A DNA stretch of 64,000 nt from Aquarana catesbeiana (Eukaryota; Chordata; Amphibia; Anura; Ranidae). Positions 52,666 through 62,819 of the stretch are shown here, piece by piece. How positions within the stretch are numbered: position 1 is the stretch's first letter; every line of letters begins with the position of its first letter. The notes below the pieces were generated by a model. It did not search any database. It worked only from the letters and a program-made list of their open reading frames with translations, and was not told where the DNA came from. Both the position numbers and the translations under genes were made by a program. The stretch is from contig NC_133328.1 of the NCBI RefSeq assembly GCF_042186555.1, forward strand, positions 619,579,592 to 619,643,591. Direction: 5' to 3'.

Positions 52666-53089
52666 GCTGCAGACTTCTGCCTGTCAGGTGAGATCATTAG
52701 GACGGCTCCGCTGCGGCTTGATCGCTCGCACACACCCCCCGGTACCGTCACTACCCCCCCCTCTTGCGCCCCGCCATGCTTATCGGACTCCACTTGCCCA
52801 TCGGCGGGCCTGGGATCTCCATGGTGAGTGGAGGGGAAGGAGAAGAGCGGACCCACGTCCGCTTTCCTCCCCTTCCTCTTGTGACCCGGAAAGCGATGTC
52901 TCTGTCGTCACTTCCGGGTCAAGCTCTCGGTGTCCCCCCGGCTCGCTTTGCCCAGGAAAGGATGTTTTGCAATGCGATCTGCATTGCAAAACGTTCAGTG
53001 GAGTACAGGGGAGACATTGGGGGTCTTTTAGACCTTCCATGTCTCAATAAAGAACCTGTCCCCTAAAAATCATCACATAGGAGACTTTT
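52666..53089. other. Unrecognised GC-rich flank with two hairpins
   Basis: GTTTTGCAATGC...GCATTGCAAAAC (about 52973-53001) and CATCACATAGGAGAC...CCCTATGTGATG (about 53071-53105) are inverted pairs, suggesting an old MITE. AATAAAGAACC occurs near 53045. No exon. Confidence 0.4.
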
Positions 53090-53105
53090 TGTCCCCTATG
53101 TGATG

Positions 53106-53570
53106 AAAAAAAAAAGTTAAGTAAAAAAAAAAATACGCCAAAAACATACACAAAAAAAAAAAGTGTGAAAAAGTCGATGCTCAAACAGGAGTATCGTGTC
53201 CAAGAGGTTGAAGGCTGCCCATAGATTTTTGTTTTGTTTTTCTTTTGGCTGTCGAAAAAAAAAGTGAGGTGGAAGGAGGAATCCTGCAATTGGCTCCCGC
53301 TGTTGTCCATCACAGCCAGTGAGCCAATCAGGAGATGGAGGGGGCGGGTCTGTGTGAATGGACACAGAGCCGCGGGTCAGGAATGCGCCTGCTTGGGTGC
53401 CCCCATTGCAAACTGCTTGCTGTGGGGGGGCACTCGGCAGGAGGGAGGAGCCAGGAGTGCCGGTGAGGGACCTGAGAAGAGGAGGATTGGGGCTGCTCTG
53501 TAAAAAAAGAAAAAAAAAAAAAACTGCACAGAGGAGGTAAGTATAACATGTTTGTAATTTAAAAAAACAA
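53106..53570. repeat. Dispersed repeat with AGGTAAGT motif
   Basis: A-runs, GGAGGAATCC and GGGGCGGGTCTGTGTG-type segments are followed by GAGGAGGTAAGTATAAC (about 53531-53547). Same family as 39.05-39.45 and 55.26-55.60 kb. Confidence 0.5.
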
Positions 53571-53593
53571 GACTTTACAATCACTTATTCTTC

Positions 53594-54357
53594 GTGGCAT
53601 AGATTCAACAAGGTGTTAGAACATTCCTCAGAGATTTTGGTCCATAATAACATGATAACATCAAGCAGTTGCTGCAGATTTGTCGGCTGCACATCCATGA
53701 TGCGAATCTGCCGTTCCACCACATCCCAGAGGTTCTCTATTGGATTGAGATGTGTTGAGTGTGGAAGCCATTGACCTCATTGTCCAGTGGTGAGATGATT
53801 GGATCTTTGTGACATGGTGCATTATCCTGCCGGAAGGAGCCATCAGAAGATGGGTACACTGTAGTCATACAGGGATGGACATAATCAGCAACAATACTTG
53901 GGTAGGTCGTGGTAATTGAATGATGCTCAATTGGTACTGAGGGGCCCAAAGTGTGCCAATATCCCCCCCCACCATTACACCCCCACCACCAGCCTGAACC
54001 GGTATTACAAGGCAGGATGGATCCATGCTTTCATGTTGTTTACACCAAATTCTGACCCTACCATCTGACTGTCGCAGCTGAAATCGAGACTCATCAGACC
54101 AGGCAATGTTTTTCCAATCTTCTATTGTCCAATTTTGGTGATCGTGTGTGAATTGTAGTCTCAGTTTCCTGTTATTTGCTGACAGGAGTGGCACCCGGTG
54201 TGGTCTTCTGCTGCTGTAGCCCATCTGCTTCAAGGTTCAATGTGTTGTGTGTTCAGAGATGATATTCTGCATACCTTGGTTGTAACGAGTGCTTATTAAA
54301 GTTACTGTTGCCTTTCTATCATTCCATGTCTGCCCATTCTCCTCTGACCTCTGACAG
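53594..54357 (-). mobile_element. Tc1-like transposon relic, copy 1
   Basis: Minus-strand transposase in pieces: 53865-54233 reads HRVPLLSANNRKLRLQF, WTIEDWKNIAWSDESRFQL and GGGGVMV, which are Tc1 signatures including the second catalytic Asp in WSDES. 53661-53843 and neighbouring frames carry QDNAPCHK and the NPIENLW-type end. A deletion shortens the region between them. The terminal inverted repeats are not intact. Confidence 0.85.
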
Positions 54358-54421
54358 AACGCTGAACACTCAAAAATGCGTTTTTACAAGCGTCTTTGAA
54401 TGTTTGTGTGTTTCTTGGCAT

Positions 54422-54461
<40 letters not shown>

Positions 54462-54722
54462 CTCAAAACTGCTCTTCTGAAAGTGAATTTGAAGGGGGTT
54501 TTGTTTTTTGCCACTAAACTCCTGAAAACTCCTATAGTGTGCATGGATACATAGGCTAACATGGAGGGGAGTTTAGAGGCAGAAAAAAGAAATCTCTCCT
54601 GTAGAAGCAGCTTTTGTGAGCCGCAGTGTGTATGAGCCCTGCCAGAGCAATGGGGGGGGGGGGGGCTGCAGAGACTGATCCAGAACAGCAGAGGAACCTG
54701 CAGTAGAGGAGATCAAGTAAGT
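54358..54722. other. T-run and G-run, otherwise unrecognised
   Basis: A T-run of about 38 bases lies at 54424-54460 and a G-run at 54649-54664. CAAAAATGCG... and GGAGTTTAGAGGCAG segments look like an old MITE. No coding. Confidence 0.4.
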
Positions 54723-55146
54723 CAGTGGTTACCAACCCCGTCCTCAACTACCCCCAACAGGCCATGTTTTGGGAATTTCTCTTAGGTCCGATTTTGCCAC
54801 GATTTTGCGGCTGCGATTTTTCCCGCGATTTCAGGGAATGCCTGTGTAAACTATAGGTCTATAGACCTCAACAAGCATTAAAGTCGGACCAAAGTAGTAC
54901 AGGGACTACTTTGATGTCGCACGGATATGAATGGTACTCATTGGAAATCATTGGAAATCATGGGGGGTACGACTTGTCATGTGACTTTATAGTCCCAAGC
55001 CGCAGGACAAGTCCCACAAGTGTGAAAGGGGCCTTAGATAAAATAGCTGTCCAAATTTCCAAACCATTGACTCTGATTTAAAGCACCTGTGCAAGATGAA
55101 GGAAAACCTGCAAACATGGCCTGTTGGGGGTACTTGAGAACCACTG
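54723..55146. mobile_element. Non-autonomous hAT element hosting a Harbinger MITE
   Basis: Ends CAGTGGTTACCAACC and GTACTTGAGAACCACTG, with mirrored CCCCCAACAGGCCATG and CATGGCCTGTTGGGGG. A perfect 8-bp duplication AAGTAAGT lies at 54715-54722 and 55147-55154. Confidence 0.9.
54785..55033. mobile_element. PIF/Harbinger-type MITE, family beta, copy 2
   Basis: Perfect TTA flanks (54782-54784 and 55034-55036). The right end ACAAGTGTGAAAGGGGCC is intact and the left end is diverged. Nested in the hAT element. Confidence 0.75.
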
Positions 55147-55259
55147 AAGTAAGTGAACCTACTTTCCCATCCTTCCAGACTTAAAAGAGCCGCTAACCCC
55201 TGCAATACAGATACAGCCCCAGTGCAAGGGAGAATCTTCCAGTTTTTTGAAGTTCAGCT

Positions 55260-55595
55260 TTAAAGGGGTTGTAAACCCTCAAAGTTTTTCACCTTAATGT
55301 ATTCTATGCATTAAGGTGAAAAACCTCCTGTGATGCAACCCCCAGAGCCCCTTTTTTACTTACCTGAACCCGATTTTGACAGGGATGAGCACAGCAGCCG
55401 GTGTCTCGGGTCCCGATTGGATAGATTGATAGGAGTGCAGCCATTGGCTCCCGCTGCTGTCAGTCAAATGCAATGACACGGGGGGCGGGGCCGAATCCTG
55501 CTGTCTGTGTCAATGGATGCATCAGCAGGACACGGGAGTGCGCCCGCACGAGTGCCCCCCCGAGGAAGAGCGGCTCTTCAACGGGACACTTGAGA
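55260..55595. repeat. Dispersed repeat with AGGTAAGT motif
   Basis: AAAGGGGTTGTAAACC, a CACCTTAATG...CATTAAGGTG hairpin at about 55290-55318, and TTTACTTACCTGAACC (minus AGGTAAGTAA, about 55356-55366). Confidence 0.55.
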
Positions 55596-55599
55596 AGAG

Positions 55600-56827
55600 G
55601 AATAGCCATTTATATAGCCATTTATATAATGTGAAAGATGATGTTATGTCGGGTAAATAGATACCCAACATGTCACGTTTTAAAATTGCGCACTCTCCTG
55701 GAATGGCGCCAAAACTTCGGTACTTAAAAATCTCCATAGGCGACACTTTAAAAATTTTTTAGGGTTACCAGTTTAGAGTTACAGAGGAGGTCTAGTGCTA
55801 GAATTGTTGCTCTCGCTCTAACGCACGTGGCACGATACCTCACATGTAGGGCTGGGAGATTTTCTTAAAAAAAACTCGAATTACGATTCGAATTGAGGTT
55901 TTTTTTTTTTGTTTTTTTTTCACCGCGCCGGTCCTGAGGAGCTGCGGGCAGGGGTTTTTAGGTGAGGCCACGGCTTTGGCCTCACCTAAAAACTCCCGCT
56001 CGCAGCTCCTCAGGACCGGCGCGGTAAAAAAAAAAAAAATCGATTTGCATAAATTTTGAATCGATTTGACCTCTCAACTCGATTTAAGATTTAAATCGAT
56101 TTTTTCCCCAGCCCTACTCACGTGTATGGTTTGAACGGCGTTTACATACTTACGTGTGCGTTCGCTTCTATGCGTGAGCTACCGGGGACAGGGGCGCTTT
56201 AAAAAAAAAAAAATAATAATTTCTTGTTATTGCTTATTTTACTTTATTTTTTTTTATTTTTACACTTTCTCTCTCTCTCAATTTTTTTGATCACTTTTAT
56301 TCCTATTACAAGGAATGTAAACATTCCTTGTAATAGGAATGGCGTGTGACAGGTCCTCTTTATGGTCCTCTTTATGGAGAGATGCGGGGTCAATAAGACC
56401 CCACATCTCTCCTCCAGGCTGGAAAGCCTGAGATCAAAAAAAAAAAAAATTACGATCCCATGCTTTCCAGCCGCGATTGCAGCTTTGTTTACGAGCACGG
56501 CCCGGACGTGACGTCATAACGTTGCGCCCGGGCCTCCGATGGTCGTAGAGATGACTGGTGACCATTTGGTCACCATCCGGCGGCGGCCTTTCTCCGGGGC
56601 CCCGATGGCACAGGAGAGCCCGGAGAAGCACCGGAGAGCGGCAGGAGGGTGGGGGGAGGGAGGGATGTCCCCTTCTCTCGCCTGTAAGAACGATCTAGGG
56701 GCTGAACTGCCGCTATGATGGTTCTTAAGGTGCACAGAATCGCTGGCTGAAAGCTGCGGGCATCATTCAAATATTCCCACTGAAAGCCAAGGACGTCATA
56801 TGACGTCCTTGGGCTGGAAGTGGTTAA
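55600..56827 (+). mobile_element. piggyBac-type MITE, left-truncated
   Basis: Same interior as 2827-4046 (GATACCCAACATGTCACG, TACAGAGGAGGTCTAG, ACAAGGAATGTAAACATTCC) and the right end GGGCTGGAAGTGG-TTAA at 56824-56827. The left terminus is missing. A hAT MITE is nested in it. Confidence 0.65.
55847..56116. mobile_element. Palindromic hAT MITE nested in the piggyBac MITE
   Basis: Ends TAGGGCTGGGAGATTTT and ATTTTTTCCCCAGCCCTA. The 8-bp flanks are CTCACATG and CTCACGTG. The centre is a long GC-rich perfect hairpin (CCGCGCCGGTCCTGAGGAGC and its inverse, about 55923-56025). Confidence 0.8.
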
Positions 56828-57675
56828 AATTTAAATGGAAATTTATTTATTTTTTTGTTTGTTTTTTTTCTGGTTTTAAATATAATGCAACATAGACCTG
56901 TCTCTGCAGACAATCCGGCACGGCAAAGTTTGCATTCTGAACGCTTTTCAGGATGAGCCGGAGAGCCGGTGATTGACACTGAGCATTGTGCTGGGCCTCC
57001 GCGACAGAAGATCTCTACATCACAGATAATGACCTGGAGGGCAGCCAGAGGGGCCAAGTTGTTGGCTGGGACCTTTCTGATGAACTGTCAGATGCCCGCT
57101 CTCAAAGCAGCTAAGCAGACTGTCAGTCATTGCCCCGCAAATCATACCACCGCTAGACCTGCACACGGCAAAGTATGGCCCACCGCGTCTTCTCCGGGAG
57201 GCTGCGCCTGAGCCTGGAGGCATCCTGTCCTCCCTAATAACCGCCGCTGACAATACATTCTCTTCTCTGCCTACTGACATTTTTTTTTTATTTTTGTAAA
57301 ATATTTAAAGCAACGATGAGCCGATTTTTAAATTGAGATCTTTTGACTGTGAAGCCCAATTGCAGGTATCGAAATAAGATTTTCCATCGCCTTTATTTTT
57401 TTTTTAAACAAATGTTAAATTGCAAAGCTCTGAACTCCATTGAAACGGCTAAATACACAAATGAGATGCATATAAAAAAAGAGCTGTTTTATCTGCCAAA
57501 AGATTTTGTCGTTTTTGTCCATCCAGTTCTGAGATTTACACAGCCCTGCCCGACAGTGGAGGCGACCTGATTCGGATCTGCTGTAGTGACTTGTAAGTTA
57601 CAGGTCTTGGTCCCTGCCCGCCCCCCAGCCTGTGACTGGACAGTGAAAGGAAAAGCAGAAGACCGATGAGCTCAT
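56828..57675. other. Unique block, candidate conserved non-coding DNA
   Basis: 56880-57250 is unique-looking, of even composition, and has no repeat ends. An 80-codon frame at 56969-57211 and its antisense have no domain. The remainder is AT-rich with T-runs. Confidence 0.3.
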
Positions 57676-58330
57676 ATAGTTACATAGTCAGGTTGAAAAA
57701 AGACACAAGTTCATCAGTTCAACCATAAAAAAAATAAAAAATATCATACAATCCCATATACACAAACCTATAGCCACAGTTGATCCAGAGGAAGGCGAAA
57801 ACAACCCAGAAAAGCATGATCCAACTTGCTACAGGAGGGGAAAAAATTCCTTCCTGATTCCAGAGAAGCAATCGGATTTTCCCTGAATCAACTGTACCTA
57901 TAAATGTCAGTACCCAGTTATATTATGTACATTTAGGAAAGTATCCTGGCCTTTCTTAAAGCAACTTACTGAGCTGGTCAGAACCACCTCTGGAGGGAGT
58001 CTATTCCACATTTTCACAGCTCTTACTGTGAAGACACCTGTCCGTATTTGGAGATGAAATCTCTTTTCCTCTAGATGTAAAGAGTGTCCCCTTGTCCTCT
58101 GTGTTGACCGTAAATTGAATAACTCAACACCAAGTTCACTATATGGACCACTTATGTATTTGTACATGTTGATCATATCCCCCCTTCATCTCCTCTTCTC
58201 AAGAGAGAATAATCTCAGTTCCTCTAATCTTTCCTCATAGCTGAGCTCCTCCATGCCTCTTATCAGTTTGGTTGCCCTTCTCTGCACTTTCTCCAGTTCC
58301 CCGATATCCTTTCTGTCTGTCTGCTCTTTT
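57676..58330 (-). mobile_element. CR1/L2-like LINE, ORF2 C-terminus and 3' end
   Basis: The minus strand encodes ELEKVQRRATKLIRGMEELS and RLFSLEKRR, then after a frame break VELFNLRSTQRTRGHSLHLE and WNRLPPEVV, the typical end of a CR1/L2-type reverse transcriptase protein. The GTTGAAAAAAGACACAAG block marks the 3' UTR. Truncated at the 5' side and frameshifted. Confidence 0.8.
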
Positions 58331-59092
58331 CTTCTACCAAATGCTCCAGGCATTGCGGCGTAACTCAGAGGCTCTTCATTCCGCCTCTCCCTCCCCCAGC
58401 CTGAGCTCTGCTGTACAGGGATTGCAAGAGACCGATTCCAAGTGAAATTCAAGTACTTGCCATGCTTGCTTTCAGGGATGTATTAATGAGCTGGTTGGCT
58501 TCATCTTTAAAGCCACCAAGCGGATCACAGTCCATTCGCGGAAGTCCCAGCGTTGAATTTACTCAAAATTAAAATGCTTTAAGTGGGACTAATGAAAAAG
58601 TAATGACTGTCACACTAAATACTCCAGACTAATTACTCCAATATGGTCCCTCTGGATGGCCTACTACTAACCTAACGTTACAGCCTAATCCCAGCCGTAC
58701 AGGGTTTGGACCTCAGCTGGTTGAGCAGGAACTGGCCAAGATTCAAACCATGTATGGGGCAGGCTGAATGTACCAAGTTGATGGATCGATCGGCTTGGGT
58801 GCGACCAGCCTGCTGGATTTTACTTGAGATTATGGCTAGCAGCTGGTATAGCTACTAGCAGTAATCACTGTCTTCTCCTGGCGGAGATGGCTCCCCCCAC
58901 CCTCAGGAAAATACATTGGCTCGGCAGGAGGGATTCCCCTATCATCACTGTCTGTGTTAATAGGGGGAATCAAGTAAATTTCTACGGGTTACAGGAAAGA
59001 AATGTGCGCCCTGTATGGCCTGCCTTACACATATAGACATGAAGTGGATGTTCAGACAACCCCTCGGGATGGGGGTTATCCCTCCTCCACCT
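58331..59092. other. No recognised feature
   Basis: Mixed-composition sequence. A few short frames have no domain and no transposon ends were found. Confidence 0.4.
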
Positions 59093-59700
59093 TATATAGT
59101 AGGTGAGGTTGAAAAAGACACAAGTCCATCAAGTCCAACCTATATGTGTGATTATATGTCAGTATTACATTGTATATCCCTGTATGTTGCAGTCATTCAG
59201 GTGCTTATCTAAAAGTTTCTTGAAGCTATCAATGCTCCCCGCTGAGACCACCGCCTGTGGAAGGGAATTCCACATCCTTGCCACTCTTACAGTAAAGAAC
59301 CCTCTACGTAGTTTTAAGGTTAAACCTCTTTTCTTCTAATTTTAGTGAGTGGCCGCATGTCTCTTTAAATTCCCTTTTGCAGAAAAGTTTTATCCCTATT
59401 GTGGGGTCACCAGTACGGTATTTGTAAATTGAAATCATATCCCCTCTCAAGCGTCTTTTCTCCAGAGAGAATAAGTTCAGTGCTCACAACCTTTCCTCAT
59501 AACTAATATCCTCCAGACCCTTTATTAGCTTTGTTGCCCTTCTTTGTACTCGCTCCATTTCCAGTACATCCTTCCTGAGGACTGGTGACCAGAACTGGAC
59601 AGTATACTCCAGGTGCGGCCGGACCAGAGTCTTGTAGAGCGGGAGAATTATCGCTTTATCTCTGAAGTTGATCCCCCTTTTTAATGCCAATATTCTGTTT
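59093..59700 (-). mobile_element. CR1/L2-like LINE, ORF2 C-terminus and 3' end
   Basis: The minus strand encodes LPLYKTLVRPHLEYTVQFWS and MERVQRRATKLIKGLEDIS before frameshifts. The 3' region shares CATTGTATATCCCTGTATGTTG with the 42.26-kb fragment. Older than the 57.7-kb copy by number of stops. Confidence 0.8.
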
Positions 59701-59724
59701 GCTTTGCTTTTCTTGCAGCAGCTT

Positions 59725-60058
59725 GGCTTTGCATGCCATCACCGAGCCTATCCTCTACTTGTTGGGTATCATTTTACTCGGCGTAACATTCATCTTTCAC
59801 AATATAGAAAAAAAATTGGGCTAACTTTACTGACGTCGTCAAAAAGTGCATTTTTTACCCAAAAATTGCACTTGTGTGACAGCTGTGCAAATACAGTGTG
59901 ACAAAGTATTGCAACGACCGCCAATTTATTCTCTAGAGTGTCTGAAAAAAATATATATAATGTTTGGGGGTTCTAAGTAACTTTCTAGCAAAAGAACCCC
60001 CTGATTTTAACGTGTAAACAACAACTTTGAAAAATAGGCCCGGTCCTTACGTGGTTAA
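59725..60058 (-). mobile_element. piggyBac-type MITE fragment, minus orientation
   Basis: TTGTTGGGTATCATTTTACTCGG at the left and CGGTCCTTACGTGG-TTAA at 60051-60058. It holds AGTTGGGGGTTCTAAG-type sequence shared with 60.8 and 2.9 kb. Confidence 0.55.
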
Positions 60059-60730
60059 ACTCCAGGAAGTCATATGACGTCCACCTAAGAAAGAAGTGGT
60101 TGGGGAAAATTCAATAACATTTTTTTTTTTTTGTAAAGAAAAAACAGTTGATGAGGCAATAAAGTGATCTGACCGCGGATCGCTCTTCAGAGAGCCAAGC
60201 AAGCGTATACAAGGCCTAAACCCACCCCAAGCATGTATATACGTTACGTGAGCATCAAGATGTTCCTTTGTACCTTTTTTATATCTGCGTGGAGTTCAGC
60301 TTTAGATAAAATTGACCCAAATCAAAGTTTCTCTTTTTCTATTTCTCAGGTTCACTGAACACATTTTGAATTTTTCAGTCTGTCCTCTGATCTCTACAGA
60401 AAGCCAAATGGCTCAGACAGCTGTGATCCCCCACAGCCAGTGCAGACAGTAATAAATGGGCTACATGGATCACGGCTGGGTATACATTCATCTTAAGCTG
60501 CAGGTGAATGTTAATAAAGACAAGCACTCTGTGTTGTTATTAACTCTCTCCTCCATCAGTGACAGCCATGCCATCAGTCGGGGGGTGGGGGGCTGTATTT
60601 GTGTGTGGGAGATAGGAGGCCAGATTGGAGTCTCGCTTGTCCTGGAAGGTTTATAATCTTTAATAGATCTTACATTTTTACTCCTGAAAACCCGATGTAT
60701 GACAAAACAAACCAGATTACAGCGAAACCT
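60059..60730. other. No recognised feature
   Basis: A GTCATATGACGTCC motif near the left comes from a related MITE end. The rest, including a GGGGGTGGGGGG patch, is unassigned. Confidence 0.4.
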
Positions 60731-60835
60731 TTAACCACTTAAGGACCGAGCCTCTTTTTGAGATTTGTTTACATGTTAAAAACATTTTTTATTTGCTAGA
60801 AAATTACTTAGAACCCCCAAATATTATATATATAA

Positions 60836-60985
60836 TGCATGCTCGGATAAGGGTCTGATATGGATTTTGGGGGGACCCCTACGCCATTTCTTTTATTTGG
60901 CGCAGGGTCCCCCTTAATTTCCATATCAGACCTGAAGGGTCTGAATTTTTTTTTTTTTTATTTACAGTTTTGGTTCGGGGTTCTC
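60836..60985 (+). repeat. Fragment of the 25.5-28.35 kb foldback family
   Basis: GCTCGGATAAGGGTCTGATA, GGGGGGACCCCTACGCC, CATATCAGACCTGAAGGGTC and TTTTGGTTCGGGGTT match the foldback arm near 27570-27835 in order. Confidence 0.75.
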
Positions 60986-61079
60986 CTTAACCACTTAAGG
61001 ACCAGGCCTCCTTTTTTAGATGTGTTGTTTACAAGTTAAAAACAGTTTTTTTTTGCTAGAAAATTACTTAGAACCCCCA

Positions 61080-61190
<111 letters not shown>

Positions 61191-61887
61191 TGCTCGGATA
61201 AGGGTAATGTTACGCAGAGTAAAATGATACCCAATATGTCACGCTTCAACATTTCACCCGCTCGAGCAATGGTGACAAACTTTTACCCTTAAAAATCTCC
61301 ATGGGCGACGTTTAAAAAATTCTACAGGTTGCATATTTTGAGTTACAGAGGAGGTCTAGGGCTAGAATTATTGCTCTCACTCCACCGATCGCGGCGATAC
61401 CTCACATGTGTGGTTTGAACACCATTTTCATATGCGGGCGCTACTCACGTATGAGTTCACTTCTGCACGCAAGCTCGGCGGGACGGGGTGCGTTTTAAAA
61501 TGTTTTTTTCTTATTTATTTTACCTTTTTTTTTTTTTTTACACCGTTTAAAAAAAAAAAAAAAAAAAAAATTGTGTCACTTTTATTCTTATTACAAGGAA
61601 TGTAAACATCCCCTGTAATAGGAAAAAAAAGCATGACAGGGCCTCTTTAATATGAGATCTGGGGCCCTCTTCCGCCACCGATAAAAGTGATCTTGCAGTG
61701 AATCCGCCACAGAGACCACTCTTATCACAAAGCGGACCGCTGAACGAAGAAGAGGATACCGGGGTTATGGCAGCTAGCTCCTGCCATAACGATTTCCACC
61801 TTTAAAGTTAGGACGTGCGGCGGTCCGTAAGTGGTTATGCATAGAATGCATTAAGATAAAAAAAAACCTTCTGGGCCGTGGTGTTTA

Positions 61888-61938
61888 TTCGATGCTCAAT
61901 TGGTACTAAGGGGCCCAAAGTGTGCCAAGAAAATATCC

Positions 61939-61969
<31 letters not shown>

Positions 61970-62661
61970 CCCCCAGTCTGAACCATTGATGCAAGGCAGG
62001 ATGGATCCATGCATTCATGTTGTTTACACCAAATTCTGACCCTACCATCTGAATGTTGCAGCTGAAATCAAGACTCATCAGACCAGGAAACGTTTTCCAA
62101 TCTTCTATTGTCCAATTTTGGTGATCCTGTGCAAATTGTAGCCTCAGTTTCCTGTTCTTAGCTGACAGGAGTGGCACCCAGTGTGGTCTTCTGCTGCTGT
62201 AGCCCATCTGCTTCAAGGTTCCATGTGTTGTGCATTCAGAGATGGTATTCTGCATACCTTGGTTGTAACGAGTGGTTATTTGAGTTACTGTTGCCTTTTT
62301 ATCCTCTGGAACCTACCCATTCTCTTCTGACATCAAAAAGGCATTTTCCTCCACACAACTGCCGCTCACTGGATATTTTCTCTTTTTCGGACCATTTTCT
62401 GTAAACCCCGAGAGAGGGTTGTGTGTGAAAATCCCAGTAGATCAGAATTTTTTGAAATACTCAGACCAGCCTGTCTGGCACCAACAACCATGCCACGTTC
62501 AAAGTCACTTAAATCCTCTTTCTTTCCCCATTCTGATGCTCAGTTTGAATTCCAGCAAGTCATCTTCACCACATCTAGATGCCTTGTGATTGGTTGATTA
62601 GCAATTTGTGTTAGCAAGCAATTGAACAGATGTACCTAATAAAGTGGCCGGTGAGTGTATA
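61888..62661 (-). mobile_element. Tc1-like transposon relic, copy 2
   Basis: 61965-62255 on the minus strand matches copy 1 (PLLSAKNRKLRLQFAQDHQN) and then shifts frame. The terminal non-coding part, ending CCTAATAAAGTGGCCGGTG, is retained here but lost in copy 1. The C-terminal part of the transposase is deleted. Confidence 0.8.
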
Positions 62662-62717
62662 TATGATTTATGTGAATGAATTATGGCAATTAACACTTTT
62701 CTGTTTCGGACCGCCCA

Positions 62718-62718
<1 letters not shown>

Positions 62719-62780
<62 letters not shown>
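62719..62780. repeat. (TA)n microsatellite
   Basis: About 31 TA units between the Tc1 relic and the next MITE. Confidence 0.97.
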
Positions 62781-62782
<2 letters not shown>

Positions 62783-62819
62783 ATGACTTTGACGTTGTAT
62801 ACTGATAGCTGCCCTAACC

